Shown in pieces: positions 27,934-36,854 of a DNA stretch of 64,000 nt (within the stretch, counting starts at the first letter, position 1; each line of letters starts with the position of its first letter). The stretch covers positions 3,323 through 67,322 of the forward strand of contig CAYGVJ010000006.1 of assembly GCA_964353255.1 (NCBI GenBank), given 5' to 3'. The DNA comes from VFZS01 sp964353255. Lineage in GTDB: Bacteria > Acidobacteriota > Terriglobia > Bryobacterales > Bryobacteraceae. A program made the translations under genes and the position numbers. The notes beneath the pieces were generated by a model. That model did not search any database and was not told where the DNA came from. It saw only the letters and a program-made list of their open reading frames with translations.

Positions 27934-28221
27934 ATGGCCCACAAAGCAGTAACCGGCCCACCGAAGGCGTACCAGCTCGAACTGGGCGCAAGAGGCCGCC
28001 TGGTGCTGCCGGCTCCGGTACGGAAACAGGTGGGGCTCAGGCCGGGCGATCGGCTGGTTCTGGTGGTGGATGAGTCGGGGGAGATGCGCCTGGCCAGCCT
28101 GCGCAAGCAGATCGAACAGTGCATGGGGATGTTCCGGCATCTGGCGCGCCCGAAGCAACGGGTTTCCGACGAGCTCATTGCCGAGCGCAGACGCGAGGCG
28201 GACCGGGAAGGGCGTAGATGA
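27934..28221 (+). CDS. AbrB/MazE-type antitoxin (SpoVT-AbrB domain)
   Basis: 95 residues. A SpoVT-AbrB swapped-hairpin DNA-binding domain spans about 12-55 (YQLELGARGRLVLPAPVRKQ, LRPGDRLVLVVDESGEMRL), followed by a charged helical tail that would wrap the toxin (SDELIAERRREADREGRR). It directly abuts the PIN toxin gene (TGAATG junction), the usual VapBC-like layout: the antitoxin inhibits the nuclease and represses the operon. An upstream ATG at 27910 is in frame but lies before the TACAAT box, so 27934 is preferred. Confidence 0.87.
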   Translation: MAHKAVTGPPKAYQLELGARGRLVLPAPVRKQVGLRPGDRLVLVVDESGEMRLASLRKQIEQCMGMFRHLARPKQRVSDELIAERRREADREGRR

Positions 28222-28626
28222 ATGCGCGCCGCCGTAGTCCTGGATGCCTCCGCGCTGCTGGCGTACTTCTTCGGGGAGCCGGGCGCCGAAACCGTGAGGG
28301 ATGCGCTTGAAGGATCGGCCGCGATCAGCGCCGTGAACTTTGCCGAGGTGTTATCGAAGCTTTCTGAACTGGGCCAGGATGCGGACGCGGTGGCCCGGGG
28401 ACTTGCGCAACACGGCTTGACAGGCAACGCTTTGTTGATTGTGCCTCTGGATGAGGCACAGGCCCGGGAGATCGCACGCTTGCGTCTGCCGACCAGGCGC
28501 GCAGGAGCGTCCCTAGCTGACCGCGCCTGCCTGGCGTTGGGCCGGACCTTGCAACTCCCTGTCCTCACCGCCGACCGGGCGTGGGGGAAGCTGCGAGTCG
28601 GAATCGAGATCCGGGTGATCCGCTAG
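28222..28626 (+). CDS. PIN-domain toxin (VapC-like ribonuclease)
   Basis: 134 residues, normal VapC length. The acidic Mg2+ site is visible: Asp8 (VVLDASALLAYFFGE), Glu42 (AVNFAEVLSKL), Asp100 (SLADRACLAL) and Asp118 (LTADRAW). Family members are endoribonucleases that cut tRNA or rRNA when the antitoxin is degraded. Its ATG begins directly after the antitoxin stop, so translation is coupled. All key residues are present, so it is likely functional. Confidence 0.9.
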   Translation: MRAAVVLDASALLAYFFGEPGAETVRDALEGSAAISAVNFAEVLSKLSELGQDADAVARGLAQHGLTGNALLIVPLDEAQAREIARLRLPTRRAGASLADRACLALGRTLQLPVLTADRAWGKLRVGIEIRVIR

Positions 28627-28640
28627 CTGTTGCTGTCGGC

Positions 28641-29003
28641 CTAGGACTGCTTGCTCCCCTTCATCGTTCCCTGGCTGCTGGGGCCCTTCCAAGTGCCCTC
28701 GATCTTCGCGCCGGTCACTTTCATTTGGATGGCGTAGGTCTGTTCCTCGATGGTCACCTTGAACGTCAAAGTGCCGCTCTCGAACCTGGGCTCGAGCAAC
28801 GGGAACTGGCCCGGACCGCCGCTGAGGGAGCCGGAGAGCTTTCCGTCCTCCTCCTTGATTTCCAGCTTCCACTGGTACTGCTCGCCGCCCGGGCTGTCGG
28901 ACACCACCTGCCAGAGGCCCACCACGGCGTTTTCGGCGGCCATTGCCGCCCCGGCGCTGGCCAGCGCGGCCAGCATGGCTATCAGCATGATCCTGCGGTG
29001 CAT
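28641..29003 (-). CDS. Small secreted protein of unknown function
   Basis: 120 residues. A signal peptide (MHRRIMLIAMLAALASAGAAMA) is followed by one small beta-rich domain: VVGLWQVVSDSPGGEQYQWK, LEIKEEDGKLSGSLSG, and the end IEGTWKGPSSQGTMKGSKQS. The alternating strands and GLW/GTW repeats resemble lipocalin-like or DUF-type ligand-binding folds, but I cannot assign a family. GAGGAG lies about 10 nt before the ATG at 29003. It converges with the PIN toxin gene (14 bp apart) and is divergent from the TPR gene. Confidence 0.75.
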   Translation of the reverse strand: MHRRIMLIAMLAALASAGAAMAAENAVVGLWQVVSDSPGGEQYQWKLEIKEEDGKLSGSLSGGPGQFPLLEPRFESGTLTFKVTIEEQTYAIQMKVTGAKIEGTWKGPSSQGTMKGSKQS

Positions 29004-29083
29004 TGAATCGGTTTCTCCTCGGTGAAGACTTCCCACCCGCGTTCTGTTGTATGATAACATCCCGACAAGGCCAGGAGGCTCAG

Positions 29084-30226
29084 ATGAGAGGGTTGGCAGT
29101 TCTGTTCGCCTTGCTGCTCGCGGCCGCGCCGGCCGCCCCGCAGCGCTACAAGTTTACCATCAACACGGAGACGCCCGAGGGTCAATTGCTCGCTCAAATT
29201 GGCCAGGAAGAAGACGCGGCCAAGAAGCTCGCGCTGCTCGAGCAGTTCGCCGCCAAGTTCCCTCAGCACGAAGGTATCGGGTGGGTCTACTCCCAGATCG
29301 TCCCCGCTTATGCCAAGACCGGCCAGTTCGATAAGGCCCTGGAAGCCGGCGATAAGGTTCTGGGCATGGAGCCCGGAGACCTGGAAACCGCTCACGCCGC
29401 TTTGGGGGCGGCCCTCGGCAAGAAGGACCCGGACGTGCTGATGGCCTGGGCCGCCAAGGTCTCCGATCTGGCTCGCAAGGTGTCGCAATCGGAGAAGCCC
29501 AAGGAGGAGGAGGCCGCCGAAGAGTGGAAAGGCCGAGTGGACTTCGCCAAGCAGTTGGATGTCTACACGGAATACTCCCTGTATGCGATGGCGCTTCAGA
29601 CCGCCGACCCGCGCAAGAAGTCGGCGCTGGGGGAGCTGCTCGAGCAGCGCAGCCCGCAGAGCCAGTACTTGCCCCAGATTGCGAACCAGCGCTTCATGGC
29701 CTACTTTCAGGCTGGCGAGAGCGCCAAAGCCATCGCCCTGGCGGAAAAGATCTTCGAGAAGGACCAGACCAACGAAGACATGATGCTGGCGGTGGCCGAC
29801 AGCTACCGCTCCCAGCAGAAAGACCTGGAGAAGGTCCATGCCTTGTGCAACAAGGTGCTCGAACTGGTCAAGACCAAGTCCAAGCCCGAAGGCGTCAGCG
29901 ACGCTGATTGGGAGAGGCGCAAGACCCAGCTCTCCGGCCGCGCTCAGTACATCGCCGGGGTCACCTACGCCATACAAAGCCAGTGGGCCCAGGCCGATCA
30001 GACTCTGCGCGCCGCCTTGCCCGGAATCAAAGACGACGAGCAGATCACGGCCGAGGCCTTGTTCTACCTCGGCCTGGCGAATTTCCGCCTTGGAGAGAAG
30101 GGGGATAGCGACCGCATTTACGATGCCATCCGTTTCAACGAGCAGTGCGCCGCCGTCGCCGGACCGTATCAGAGCCGGGCCCGCCAGAACCTCAAGTTCA
30201 TTCGCTCCAAATACCGCGTCCAATGA
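29084..30226 (+). CDS. Secreted tetratricopeptide-repeat protein
   Basis: 380 residues. A signal peptide (MRGLAVLFALLLAAAPAAP) is followed by all-helical TPR-like repeats: AAKKLALLEQFAAKFPQHEG, YAKTGQFDKALEAGDKVLG, FQAGESAKAIALAEKIFEK, AQADQTLRAALPGIKDDE, and a C-terminal FRLGEKGDSDRIYDAIRF. TPRs mediate protein-protein contacts, here in the periplasm. AGGAGG lies 5 nt before the ATG at 29084, which is why longer in-frame starts are rejected. Its stop overlaps the acetate kinase ATG (ATGA), so the two are translationally coupled despite unrelated roles. Confidence 0.82.
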   Translation: MRGLAVLFALLLAAAPAAPQRYKFTINTETPEGQLLAQIGQEEDAAKKLALLEQFAAKFPQHEGIGWVYSQIVPAYAKTGQFDKALEAGDKVLGMEPGDLETAHAALGAALGKKDPDVLMAWAAKVSDLARKVSQSEKPKEEEAAEEWKGRVDFAKQLDVYTEYSLYAMALQTADPRKKSALGELLEQRSPQSQYLPQIANQRFMAYFQAGESAKAIALAEKIFEKDQTNEDMMLAVADSYRSQQKDLEKVHALCNKVLELVKTKSKPEGVSDADWERRKTQLSGRAQYIAGVTYAIQSQWAQADQTLRAALPGIKDDEQITAEALFYLGLANFRLGEKGDSDRIYDAIRFNEQCAAVAGPYQSRARQNLKFIRSKYRVQ

Positions 30227-31499
30227 ACATTCTGGTCCCGAACCTCGGCTCCACGTCGCTGAAATACCAGGTCCTGGAGATGCCCTCCGAGCGGGTGCTG
30301 GCCCGCGGGCGGCTGGAGCGGGTCGCTGACTACCGCTCCGCCATCGCCGAGATCCGGCTTGGCCCGACGCCCATCGACGCCGTGGCCTTCAAAGCCGTCC
30401 ACGCGGGACCCAACTACCGCGGCGCCTTCCTGATCGACGACGGCGTGATTGCGGCGCTGGAGGAGTACCTGCCCGCCGCTCCGGCGCACAACGCCATCTA
30501 CCTCACCGGCATCCGGGCGTTCCGTGAGACTCTGCCAGGCGTGCCGCTGGTGGCGGCTTTCGAGACGGAGTTCCACGCCACCATGCCCGAGTACGCCGCC
30601 CGCTACGGCGTGCCGGCAGAGTGGTGCGAGCGTTACGGCGTGCGTCGCTATGGCTTCCACGGGGCCTCTCACCAGTATGTGGCTGGGCGCGTGGCGGAGT
30701 TGCTGGGCCGGCCCGAGGCTTCGCTCCGCCTGGTGAGCTGCCACCTGGGCGGCAGTTCCTCGATCTGCGCGGTGGCGGGCGGCCGCTCCATCGACATCAC
30801 TATGGGTTTCTCCCCGCAGTCGGGTCTGGAGAACGCCACCCGCCACGGCGACCTGGACGTCTTCGCCGTTCTTTACATGATGGAGCGCTGCGGCTGGGGC
30901 TTGGAAGAAGTGCGACGCCAGTTGACTCTCACGGGGGGCCTGGCCGGTCTCTCGGGAGTGGCCAGCGGGGACGTCCGCGATTTGGAAAAGGCCGCCGCCG
31001 AAGGCAGCGCGGACGCCGCTCTGGCCTTGGAGGTCTTGGCCTATCAGGTGAAGAAGACCATCGGGGCCTACGCCGCCGCCCTGGAGGGCCTGGACGCGGT
31101 GGCCTTCACCGGGGGCATCGGCGAGAACTCGNNNNNNNNNNNNNNNNNNNNNNNNNNNNNNNNNNNNNNNNNNNNNNNNNNNNNNNNNNNNNNNNNNNNN
31201 NNNNNNNNNNNNNNNNNNNNNNNNNNNNNNNCGCCCTGGAGGGCCTGGACGCGGTGGCCTTCACCGGGGGCATCGGCGAGAACTCGACCACCCTGCGCGC
31301 CGCCTGCTGCGCGGGCCTGGAATTCCTGGGCATCAAGCTCGATAGGACCCGCAACGAGCAGGGCGCCGGCGACCGCCTCCTCTCTGCCGACGACGCGCCC
31401 GTGGCGGTTCTGGCTGTGGCCGCTAACGAAGAGCTGGTCGTGGCGCGGAGGGCCTACCGGCTGCTCGGCCAAGCCGCTGGTGCGGGCGGCGCCTCGTGA
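30223..31499 (+). CDS. ackA: Acetate/propionate kinase family protein, interrupted by an assembly gap
   Basis: Acetokinase-fold enzyme that interconverts acetate plus ATP and acetyl phosphate. Visible motifs are NLGSTSLKYQV, YGFHGASHQYV, SCHLGGSSSICAV, DITMGFSPQSGLENATRHGD and FTGGIGENS. Removing the N-run and one copy of the duplicated 55 bp restores a continuous frame of 373 residues, somewhat shorter than the usual 400. The family block GHRVVHGG reads AFKAVHAG here, so the usual phosphate-contacting Arg appears to be Lys. No phosphotransacetylase gene is adjacent. The ATG overlaps the TPR stop. The coordinates include the gap, so the raw reading frame is artefactual around 31132-31286. Confidence 0.83.
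31132..31231. other. Scaffold gap (100 N) with duplicated contig ends
   Basis: Exactly 100 N. The 55 bp before it (31077-31131) are identical to the 55 bp after it (31232-31286), both encoding LEGLDAVAFTGGIGENS. The two contigs overlap and should be merged rather than separated; joining restores the acetate kinase frame. Confidence 0.97.
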
Positions 31500-31500
31500 T

Positions 31501-31764
31501 ATGGCCGTGATCCCCGCGGAGTTTCTGGAATTCTCGGCGCACGCGCGAGTAGTGATGGCGGAGCGCCAGATCCCGGAGGACTGGGTGCGGGCCGCAATCC
31601 AGTCGCCGGATCAGTCCGAATTGAGCGATGATGGGAACAGGCACTTCTTGAAAGCCATTCCGGAGTACGGGGGACGGGTCCTCCGTGTGGTAGCCAGTGC
31701 CCGGGGAATTCCGGTCCGGGTGGTCACGGTCTTCTTCGACCGGCGCCTGAGGAGGCGGCCATGA
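31501..31764 (+). CDS. DUF4258-type small protein (putative toxin)
   Basis: 87 residues. The pattern FSAHARVVMAERQIPEDWVR followed by SDDGNRHFLKAIPEYGGRVLRVV and VVTVFFDRRLRR matches DUF4258-type proteins, whose compact alpha/beta shape resembles RelE/BECR toxins. It begins 2 nt after the acetate kinase stop and its own stop overlaps the ATG of the DUF2283 gene (ATGA), a layout typical of toxin-antitoxin pairs. Toxicity is inferred from the pairing, not shown by catalytic residues. Confidence 0.75.
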   Translation: MAVIPAEFLEFSAHARVVMAERQIPEDWVRAAIQSPDQSELSDDGNRHFLKAIPEYGGRVLRVVASARGIPVRVVTVFFDRRLRRRP

Positions 31765-31961
31765 GATTGAGGGTGGACAAGGAAAGCGATGCTCTCTACT
31801 TCAGGTTGGACGAGTCCGCTATCGTGGAGTCTGAAGAGGTAGAAGCCGGCGTGGTTCTGGACTACAACGCCGAGGGCAAGGTCGTGGGGGTCGAATTCCT
31901 CAGGCTCAGCGAAAGGACGACGCCGGAACGTCTAGGGATGCTTCAGTTCGAGACGCGCTGA
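31761..31961 (+). CDS. DUF2283 family protein (putative antitoxin)
   Basis: 66 residues, typical DUF2283 size. Hallmarks are the opening DKESDALYFRLDE, the central VVLDYNAEGKVVGVEFL and the closing LSERTT region. DUF2283 genes often follow DUF4258 genes and are suspected antitoxins. The start overlaps the stop of the preceding gene by 4 nt. Its last 56 bp overlap the 3-prime end of nuoI on the opposite strand, suggesting the module was inserted next to nuoI. Confidence 0.82.
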   Translation: MRLRVDKESDALYFRLDESAIVESEEVEAGVVLDYNAEGKVVGVEFLRLSERTTPERLGMLQFETR

Positions 31962-32427
31962 ACGCCTGCGGCAGCCACGGCCGCGGCGCCAGCAACTGCT
32001 CCTTGCGGTAGATCAGCGTCGCGGTGTGGTAGCTGGCGATCTCGAACCCGTGGCCGTGAGTGATGGCGTCGGTGGGGCAGGCCTCCACGCAGAAGCCGCA
32101 GAAAATGCAGCGGTTGTAGTCTATGTTGTAGACCTTGGCGTAACGGTCCGCGCCGCTGATGCGCACCTCGTCGGTGTTCTCCGCGGCTTCGATGTAGATG
32201 CAGTTGGATGGGCACGCCGCCGCGCACAAGAAGCAGGCCACGCATTTCTCCAGGCCGCCCGAGTCGCGCTCCAGTATGTGCACGCCGCGGTAACGTTCCT
32301 CGAAACGCGCCGGCTCATCCGGGTAGACCTCTGTCACCGCGGGGGTCAGCATCTCCCGCAAAGTGACGCTCAACCCCTTAGCGATGGCTGCCGCGCCGTC
32401 CAGGATCTCGTGAATTCGCCGGGCCAT
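31906..32427 (-). CDS. nuoI: NADH-quinone oxidoreductase subunit I (isolated)
   Basis: 173 residues with two 4Fe-4S ferredoxin motifs: CVACFLCAAACP (Cys62, 65, 68, 72) and CIFCGFCVEACP (Cys107, 110, 113, 117). The sequence context (EERYRGVHILERDSGGLEKC, CIYIEAAENTDE, YNIDYNRC) is typical of NuoI, which carries clusters N6a/N6b in the peripheral arm of complex I. No other nuo gene is in the window, so this is a stand-alone copy, as occurs in some Acidobacteriota. The last residues (TEASLDVPASSFR) are encoded antisense to DUF2283 and may not be original. Confidence 0.9.
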   Translation of the reverse strand: MARRIHEILDGAAAIAKGLSVTLREMLTPAVTEVYPDEPARFEERYRGVHILERDSGGLEKCVACFLCAAACPSNCIYIEAAENTDEVRISGADRYAKVYNIDYNRCIFCGFCVEACPTDAITHGHGFEIASYHTATLIYRKEQLLAPRPWLPQAFSASRTEASLDVPASSFR

Positions 32428-32481
32428 CTCTCAAAAACTCAACCTATCGGGGCTCCCGCCGGGAGCCTAGTTCTTGGAGCC

Positions 32482-32979
32482 TCAACCGGGCTGGAATTCC
32501 GGCACCTGCTCACCGGGCTTGAAGGGCGTCACCCCGGCTCTCTGGCCCAGGGTTTCAATATCCTGCTTGGAGAACCCGTTCGAGGCAAGCGAAATCCTGC
32601 CGTCGGGTTCTACCAGGAATAACGAGGGGACCACCGAGATGCCGAAGGCGTTGCTGGCCGGATAGCTCTTCCTGCTTTCGTCCAGCAAGGTTGCAAAGGT
32701 GACACCGTACTCGCGGTTGTATTCCCGCGTGGCGCGCTCATCGTCCTGCGAAACGCCGAACAACTGAAGCCCGCCCTGGCCGGCGCCTTTATGGATTCGC
32801 TCCAGGAAAGGAAATGTGAACTGGCAGACCGGGCAACTGACCTTGAAGAAGGCCAGCACCGCCGGACCGCTTTCCAGGATGGCCTGGAGCGACTTGGCTT
32901 CACCGCCCAGGGTGCGAAGCTGGAAATCCGGGGCGCGGTCGCCTGCTTCGAGCGTCTTGCGCTGATTCCAGAAACCCAT
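32482..32979 (-). CDS. Peroxiredoxin/thioredoxin-like protein (AhpC/TSA or TlpA type)
   Basis: 165 residues, cytoplasmic. Thioredoxin fold with EAGDRAPDFQLRTLGGEAKS, the active site FFKVSCPVCQF (Cys49 and Cys52 in CPVC), and VVPSLFLVEPDGRI with the cis-Pro loop. The CxxC suggests thiol:disulfide exchange or a peroxiredoxin of the bacterioferritin-comigratory type. It starts 4 nt downstream of the stop of the CoA-disulfide-reductase-like gene on the same strand, so the two probably form an operon and a reductase/peroxidase couple. Downstream, at 32451-32467, is a GC-rich hairpin before nuoI. Confidence 0.83.
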   Translation of the reverse strand: MGFWNQRKTLEAGDRAPDFQLRTLGGEAKSLQAILESGPAVLAFFKVSCPVCQFTFPFLERIHKGAGQGGLQLFGVSQDDERATREYNREYGVTFATLLDESRKSYPASNAFGISVVPSLFLVEPDGRISLASNGFSKQDIETLGQRAGVTPFKPGEQVPEFQPG

Positions 32980-32983
32980 GTGG

Positions 32984-34291
<1,308 letters not shown>

Positions 34292-34389
34292 TTCAAACGC
34301 CAGTTCCCATTCTCGCCCGATCCTGAGGCCTTCCGCAGCTACGGAATCATCTACAGCGGTACAATGAGGCAAAGGCCAGAGCGCACGCC

Positions 34390-34680
34390 ATGCTCACGGA
34401 TGTCATCCAAGAAAGACACCAAGTGCACGAACTGATCGACCGGCTCGTTCCAAGCCAACTGGCGGCGGTTCGTGGTGTGCTTGAAGCCATGCTCGACCCT
34501 GTCGCCCGCGCCATAGCCGACGCGCCCGCCGCCGACGAACCCGTCACAGAAGAGGAAAAGCGGGCTCTCGTCGAAGCCCGGGGGTGGCTCAAGCACAACA
34601 AGCCGATCCCGCATGAGCAGGTGCTGGTCGAACTCGGCGTCACGCAGGAAGAGATCGACGACTACAAGGAACCAGCGTGA
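34390..34680 (+). CDS. RelB-like antitoxin of the RelE-HEPN gene
   Basis: 96 residues, helical and acidic: VHELIDRLVPSQLAAVRGVL, DEPVTEEEKRALVEARGWL and PHEQVLVELGVTQEEIDDY. The central EPVTEEE(K/E)RA...WLKHN block is what I know from small antitoxins that precede RelE genes in Acidobacteriota and related phyla; no DNA-binding domain is obvious. Its TGA overlaps the ATG of the toxin gene (ATGA at 34677). A TACAAT lies about 25 nt upstream of the ATG. Confidence 0.75.
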   Translation: MLTDVIQERHQVHELIDRLVPSQLAAVRGVLEAMLDPVARAIADAPAADEPVTEEEKRALVEARGWLKHNKPIPHEQVLVELGVTQEEIDDYKEPA

Positions 34681-36008
34681 AGCGGATCGCCTGGACCGGC
34701 CAGGCCAAGACCGACGTGCGCAGTCTGGACAAGCGCACGGCCATGCGGATTCTCCACGCCCTTCATCGCTTCGCCGAATCCGGCGTCGGGGATATCAGGG
34801 CGCTTCAGGACGAAGCGGAAGAACTACGCCTCCGGATTGGCGACTATCGGCTCTTCTTCGTTTACACCGGTGAAAAGACCATCGAAATCCGCCGCGTCCG
34901 CGCTGACGCGCCGGAACGACAGAAGAACACCACGACTGACACAAGCGAAAATGCGGGGGCGCTGCCGACTGGCGTTCGTCCGCCGGAGCGGTACGCAGAC
35001 CTAGCACGGTTAGTGGAAGTATTTGACGCGACGCTCGATGCCGCCGTGGCGCACATGGCAGCACTCTTCGGGAAAAAGCCGCCACTCATCAAGAAGAGAG
35101 ACCGGGAGCAGATTCGCCATGCTCTCCGAAGGTTCCTACGAGCTTCGAAGCCGTACGTGCTGGCACTCGGGGCCCTGAGCGGCAACTTGGATCCGCACCG
35201 TGCTCGTTACGCGCTCTTGGAGGGCCTGCTGAAAGAGCAGCTGCGCGCCCGGCGGTGCCGGGTGCGCGAGGACGAGGAGTCATTCGCCGTACTGCTCCGG
35301 CTTGCTGAGCGTCAGGCCGCCCCTCCGCGAGCGGCGTGGACGAAGCACCCGTGCTACCACGTGGCTCATGAAGCACTGTGGAGGTTCGTTCTACACCTCC
35401 AGCAGAAGCTCGGCCCAGTGCACCTCCAGGAGTTGCTTGAGGAGTGGGTTGGCTCACCGGAAGCGGTGCAGTATGTCCATCTCGTTCGTCGCCTGCCAAC
35501 GTCGCTGCGCCGCACTCGAGAGCAGCCGCCCAAGCGTCTGACCGATAAGCTCGTTGTGCAGCTCAGGGATGAGTACCGTACCGCCAGCGCCAGCTTCGAG
35601 CAGCGGCTTCGGCTGCTTGTGCATCTCTCGGCAGCAGGCCACGGTCAACGGAGGTCTTGGGCTGAGTGGCGCAGCCGGGGGTTGAAGCGGCTAATCGACA
35701 CGGCGAGTTCGTATTCGGACCTTGCTCCCGTGGTAAGCGCCATTGATCGGGGGGTGCGGAATGTGCTCGCGCACGGCGAGCCGATCGTTGAGGCGAACAC
35801 CGGCATGTGCCGGTTTGTGGACGGCGAGCGCGAGACTGCCTGGGCATTTCAGGAATTCTTCGAAAAGGCTAGGTGTCTGACCTTGACCGTGCTCGCACTG
35901 ATGAAGTTCGAATCCTTGCTGCAGTTGGCGCAGGCCCAAGCCTTGGCGCAAACGCTCTGGGCGTCCGTTGCCTCGCGCGGGGGGGTGAGTCGGCTGCCAG
36001 CCGGGTAG
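34677..36008 (+). CDS. RelE toxin fused to a large HEPN-like C-terminal region
   Basis: 443 residues. Residues 1-75 are a RelE/ParE-type mRNA interferase (MKRIAWTGQAKTDVRSLDKR, LRLRIGDYRLFFVYTGEKTI, IRRVR), cut short just before the usual HR(R/S)EAYR tail. A polar linker (DAPERQKNTTTDTSENAG) leads into about 340 residues rich in helices. Near the end, RGVRNVLAHGEPIVE gives R361-x4-H366, the RX4-6H motif of HEPN ribonucleases, followed by a long helix AFQEFFEKARCLTLTVLALM, as in many HEPN domains. Typical RelE proteins are about 85-90 residues, so this is a true extension in one uninterrupted frame. Translation is coupled to the antitoxin. Two nuclease activities in one chain are inferred, not shown. 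Confidence 0.72.
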   Translation: MKRIAWTGQAKTDVRSLDKRTAMRILHALHRFAESGVGDIRALQDEAEELRLRIGDYRLFFVYTGEKTIEIRRVRADAPERQKNTTTDTSENAGALPTGVRPPERYADLARLVEVFDATLDAAVAHMAALFGKKPPLIKKRDREQIRHALRRFLRASKPYVLALGALSGNLDPHRARYALLEGLLKEQLRARRCRVREDEESFAVLLRLAERQAAPPRAAWTKHPCYHVAHEALWRFVLHLQQKLGPVHLQELLEEWVGSPEAVQYVHLVRRLPTSLRRTREQPPKRLTDKLVVQLRDEYRTASASFEQRLRLLVHLSAAGHGQRRSWAEWRSRGLKRLIDTASSYSDLAPVVSAIDRGVRNVLAHGEPIVEANTGMCRFVDGERETAWAFQEFFEKARCLTLTVLALMKFESLLQLAQAQALAQTLWASVASRGGVSRLPAG

Positions 36009-36389
36009 AGTTTTCATTGCGGCAACGGTACCAGAGCTGGTTCCATTGAGCGACCACCAACCCTAAGCGGTGGTGGGCTCCCAGCGGTGCTGAGACGTTT
36101 CTGGCGGGTTTGTTTGAGATTACCGCTCCCTGCGTTGACGCCGCCAGGCGATTGTAGGGGGGCTGGCTGCAGTTTCCGCCGGGATCAACAAGTCAAATCG
36201 CGCGCATTTCCACAAGACGCTGAGATAGTTGGTCGCGGCGGGGTTCGAGTCCTCGCCCCCTCTGCGCCCAAGGCAGATTGAAGCTGGGCGCAGAAGTGCC
36301 GTGTTTTGAGCCTCTTACGCTCCAACCAGTTGCGGGTGCCCTGTTGGAACCTGCGGAATCCCGTTGAACCGGGGTGCTTTGAGTAGCTG
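36009..36389. other. Intergenic region with tRNA-T-arm-like sequence and inverted repeat
   Basis: No coding signal on either strand. It contains CGGGGTTCGAGTCCTCG (about 36239-36255), which folds like a tRNA T-arm, but no matching rest of a tRNA. A perfect 10-bp inverted repeat TCTGCGCCCA/TGGGCGCAGA lies at 36261-36294. Part of it recurs at 37170-37218. Confidence 0.6.
36231..36277 (+). repeat. Imperfect direct repeat flanking the AF2212/PIN module, copy 1
   Basis: Begins GGTCGCGGCG and ends TGCGCCCAAGGCAGA, with the T-arm-like sequence between. The same ends with a diverged centre occur at 37170-37218, on the other side of the toxin-antitoxin genes. Confidence 0.6.
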
Positions 36390-36854
36390 TTATACTGCCC
36401 CAGCCTCGGGATCGATCACTGATAGTCCTTCGACTGCCGCAACCTTGCACAGGACCTTGTCAGCCGTCACAAGGTGCTCGATGCCTCCGCCGCGACGGAG
36501 GTCGAGCGCTACCGCAAGCTGGAGCGCGTCGAGCGTGCGCAGGCCGTGGGTGGCTGCAAACCTCCGGATGAGTTCGCGGGCTGCCTCAAAATGCCTGCTG
36601 GTGACGGCGGCAAGCCGAAATTCTCCGTCGGTGAGGTCCCCATCAAACCGATCGGCGAGGACCTCTGCTTGTTCGGCTGTGATGGTGCCAACGCGAAGCT
36701 TGCCTCCGATCGCGGAGTGAAGTTCGACCTCTGAAAGGCGCGAAATGAAGATCTCCCGGCCAGGTTCAACCAGCAGCTTTTCGACCGCTAACGAGCCCGC
36801 TTCTGCGTGGTACAATTTCACCAGAGCGCTGGAATCGAAAAAGTAGCTCGCCAA
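36390..36854 (-). CDS. PIN-domain toxin (VapC-like)
   Basis: 154 residues from a TTG start. The acidic tetrad is visible: Asp7 (YFFDSSALVKLYHAE), Glu42/44 (LSEVELHSA), Asp109 (LRTLDALQLAVAL) and Asp132 (VTADKVL). It is a Mg2+-dependent endoribonuclease family. The antitoxin stop (TGA, 36855-36857) directly abuts the TTG, so translation is coupled and the weak start may keep toxin output low. The module lies between two imperfect direct repeats. Confidence 0.88.
   Translation of the reverse strand: MASYFFDSSALVKLYHAEAGSLAVEKLLVEPGREIFISRLSEVELHSAIGGKLRVGTITAEQAEVLADRFDGDLTDGEFRLAAVTSRHFEAARELIRRFAATHGLRTLDALQLAVALDLRRGGGIEHLVTADKVLCKVAAVEGLSVIDPEAGAV

Noticed and set aside
32451..32467. Rho-independent terminator (GGCTCCC-GCC-GGGAGCC) between the peroxiredoxin gene and nuoI
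   Set aside because: The stem is perfect but no T-run follows directly; TTTTT appears only about 15 nt later, so it is just a hairpin.
36160..36270. A tRNA gene ending in the T-arm at 36239-36255
   Set aside because: No D-arm, anticodon arm or acceptor partner at the right distance, and no CCA. Kept only as a T-arm-like fragment.
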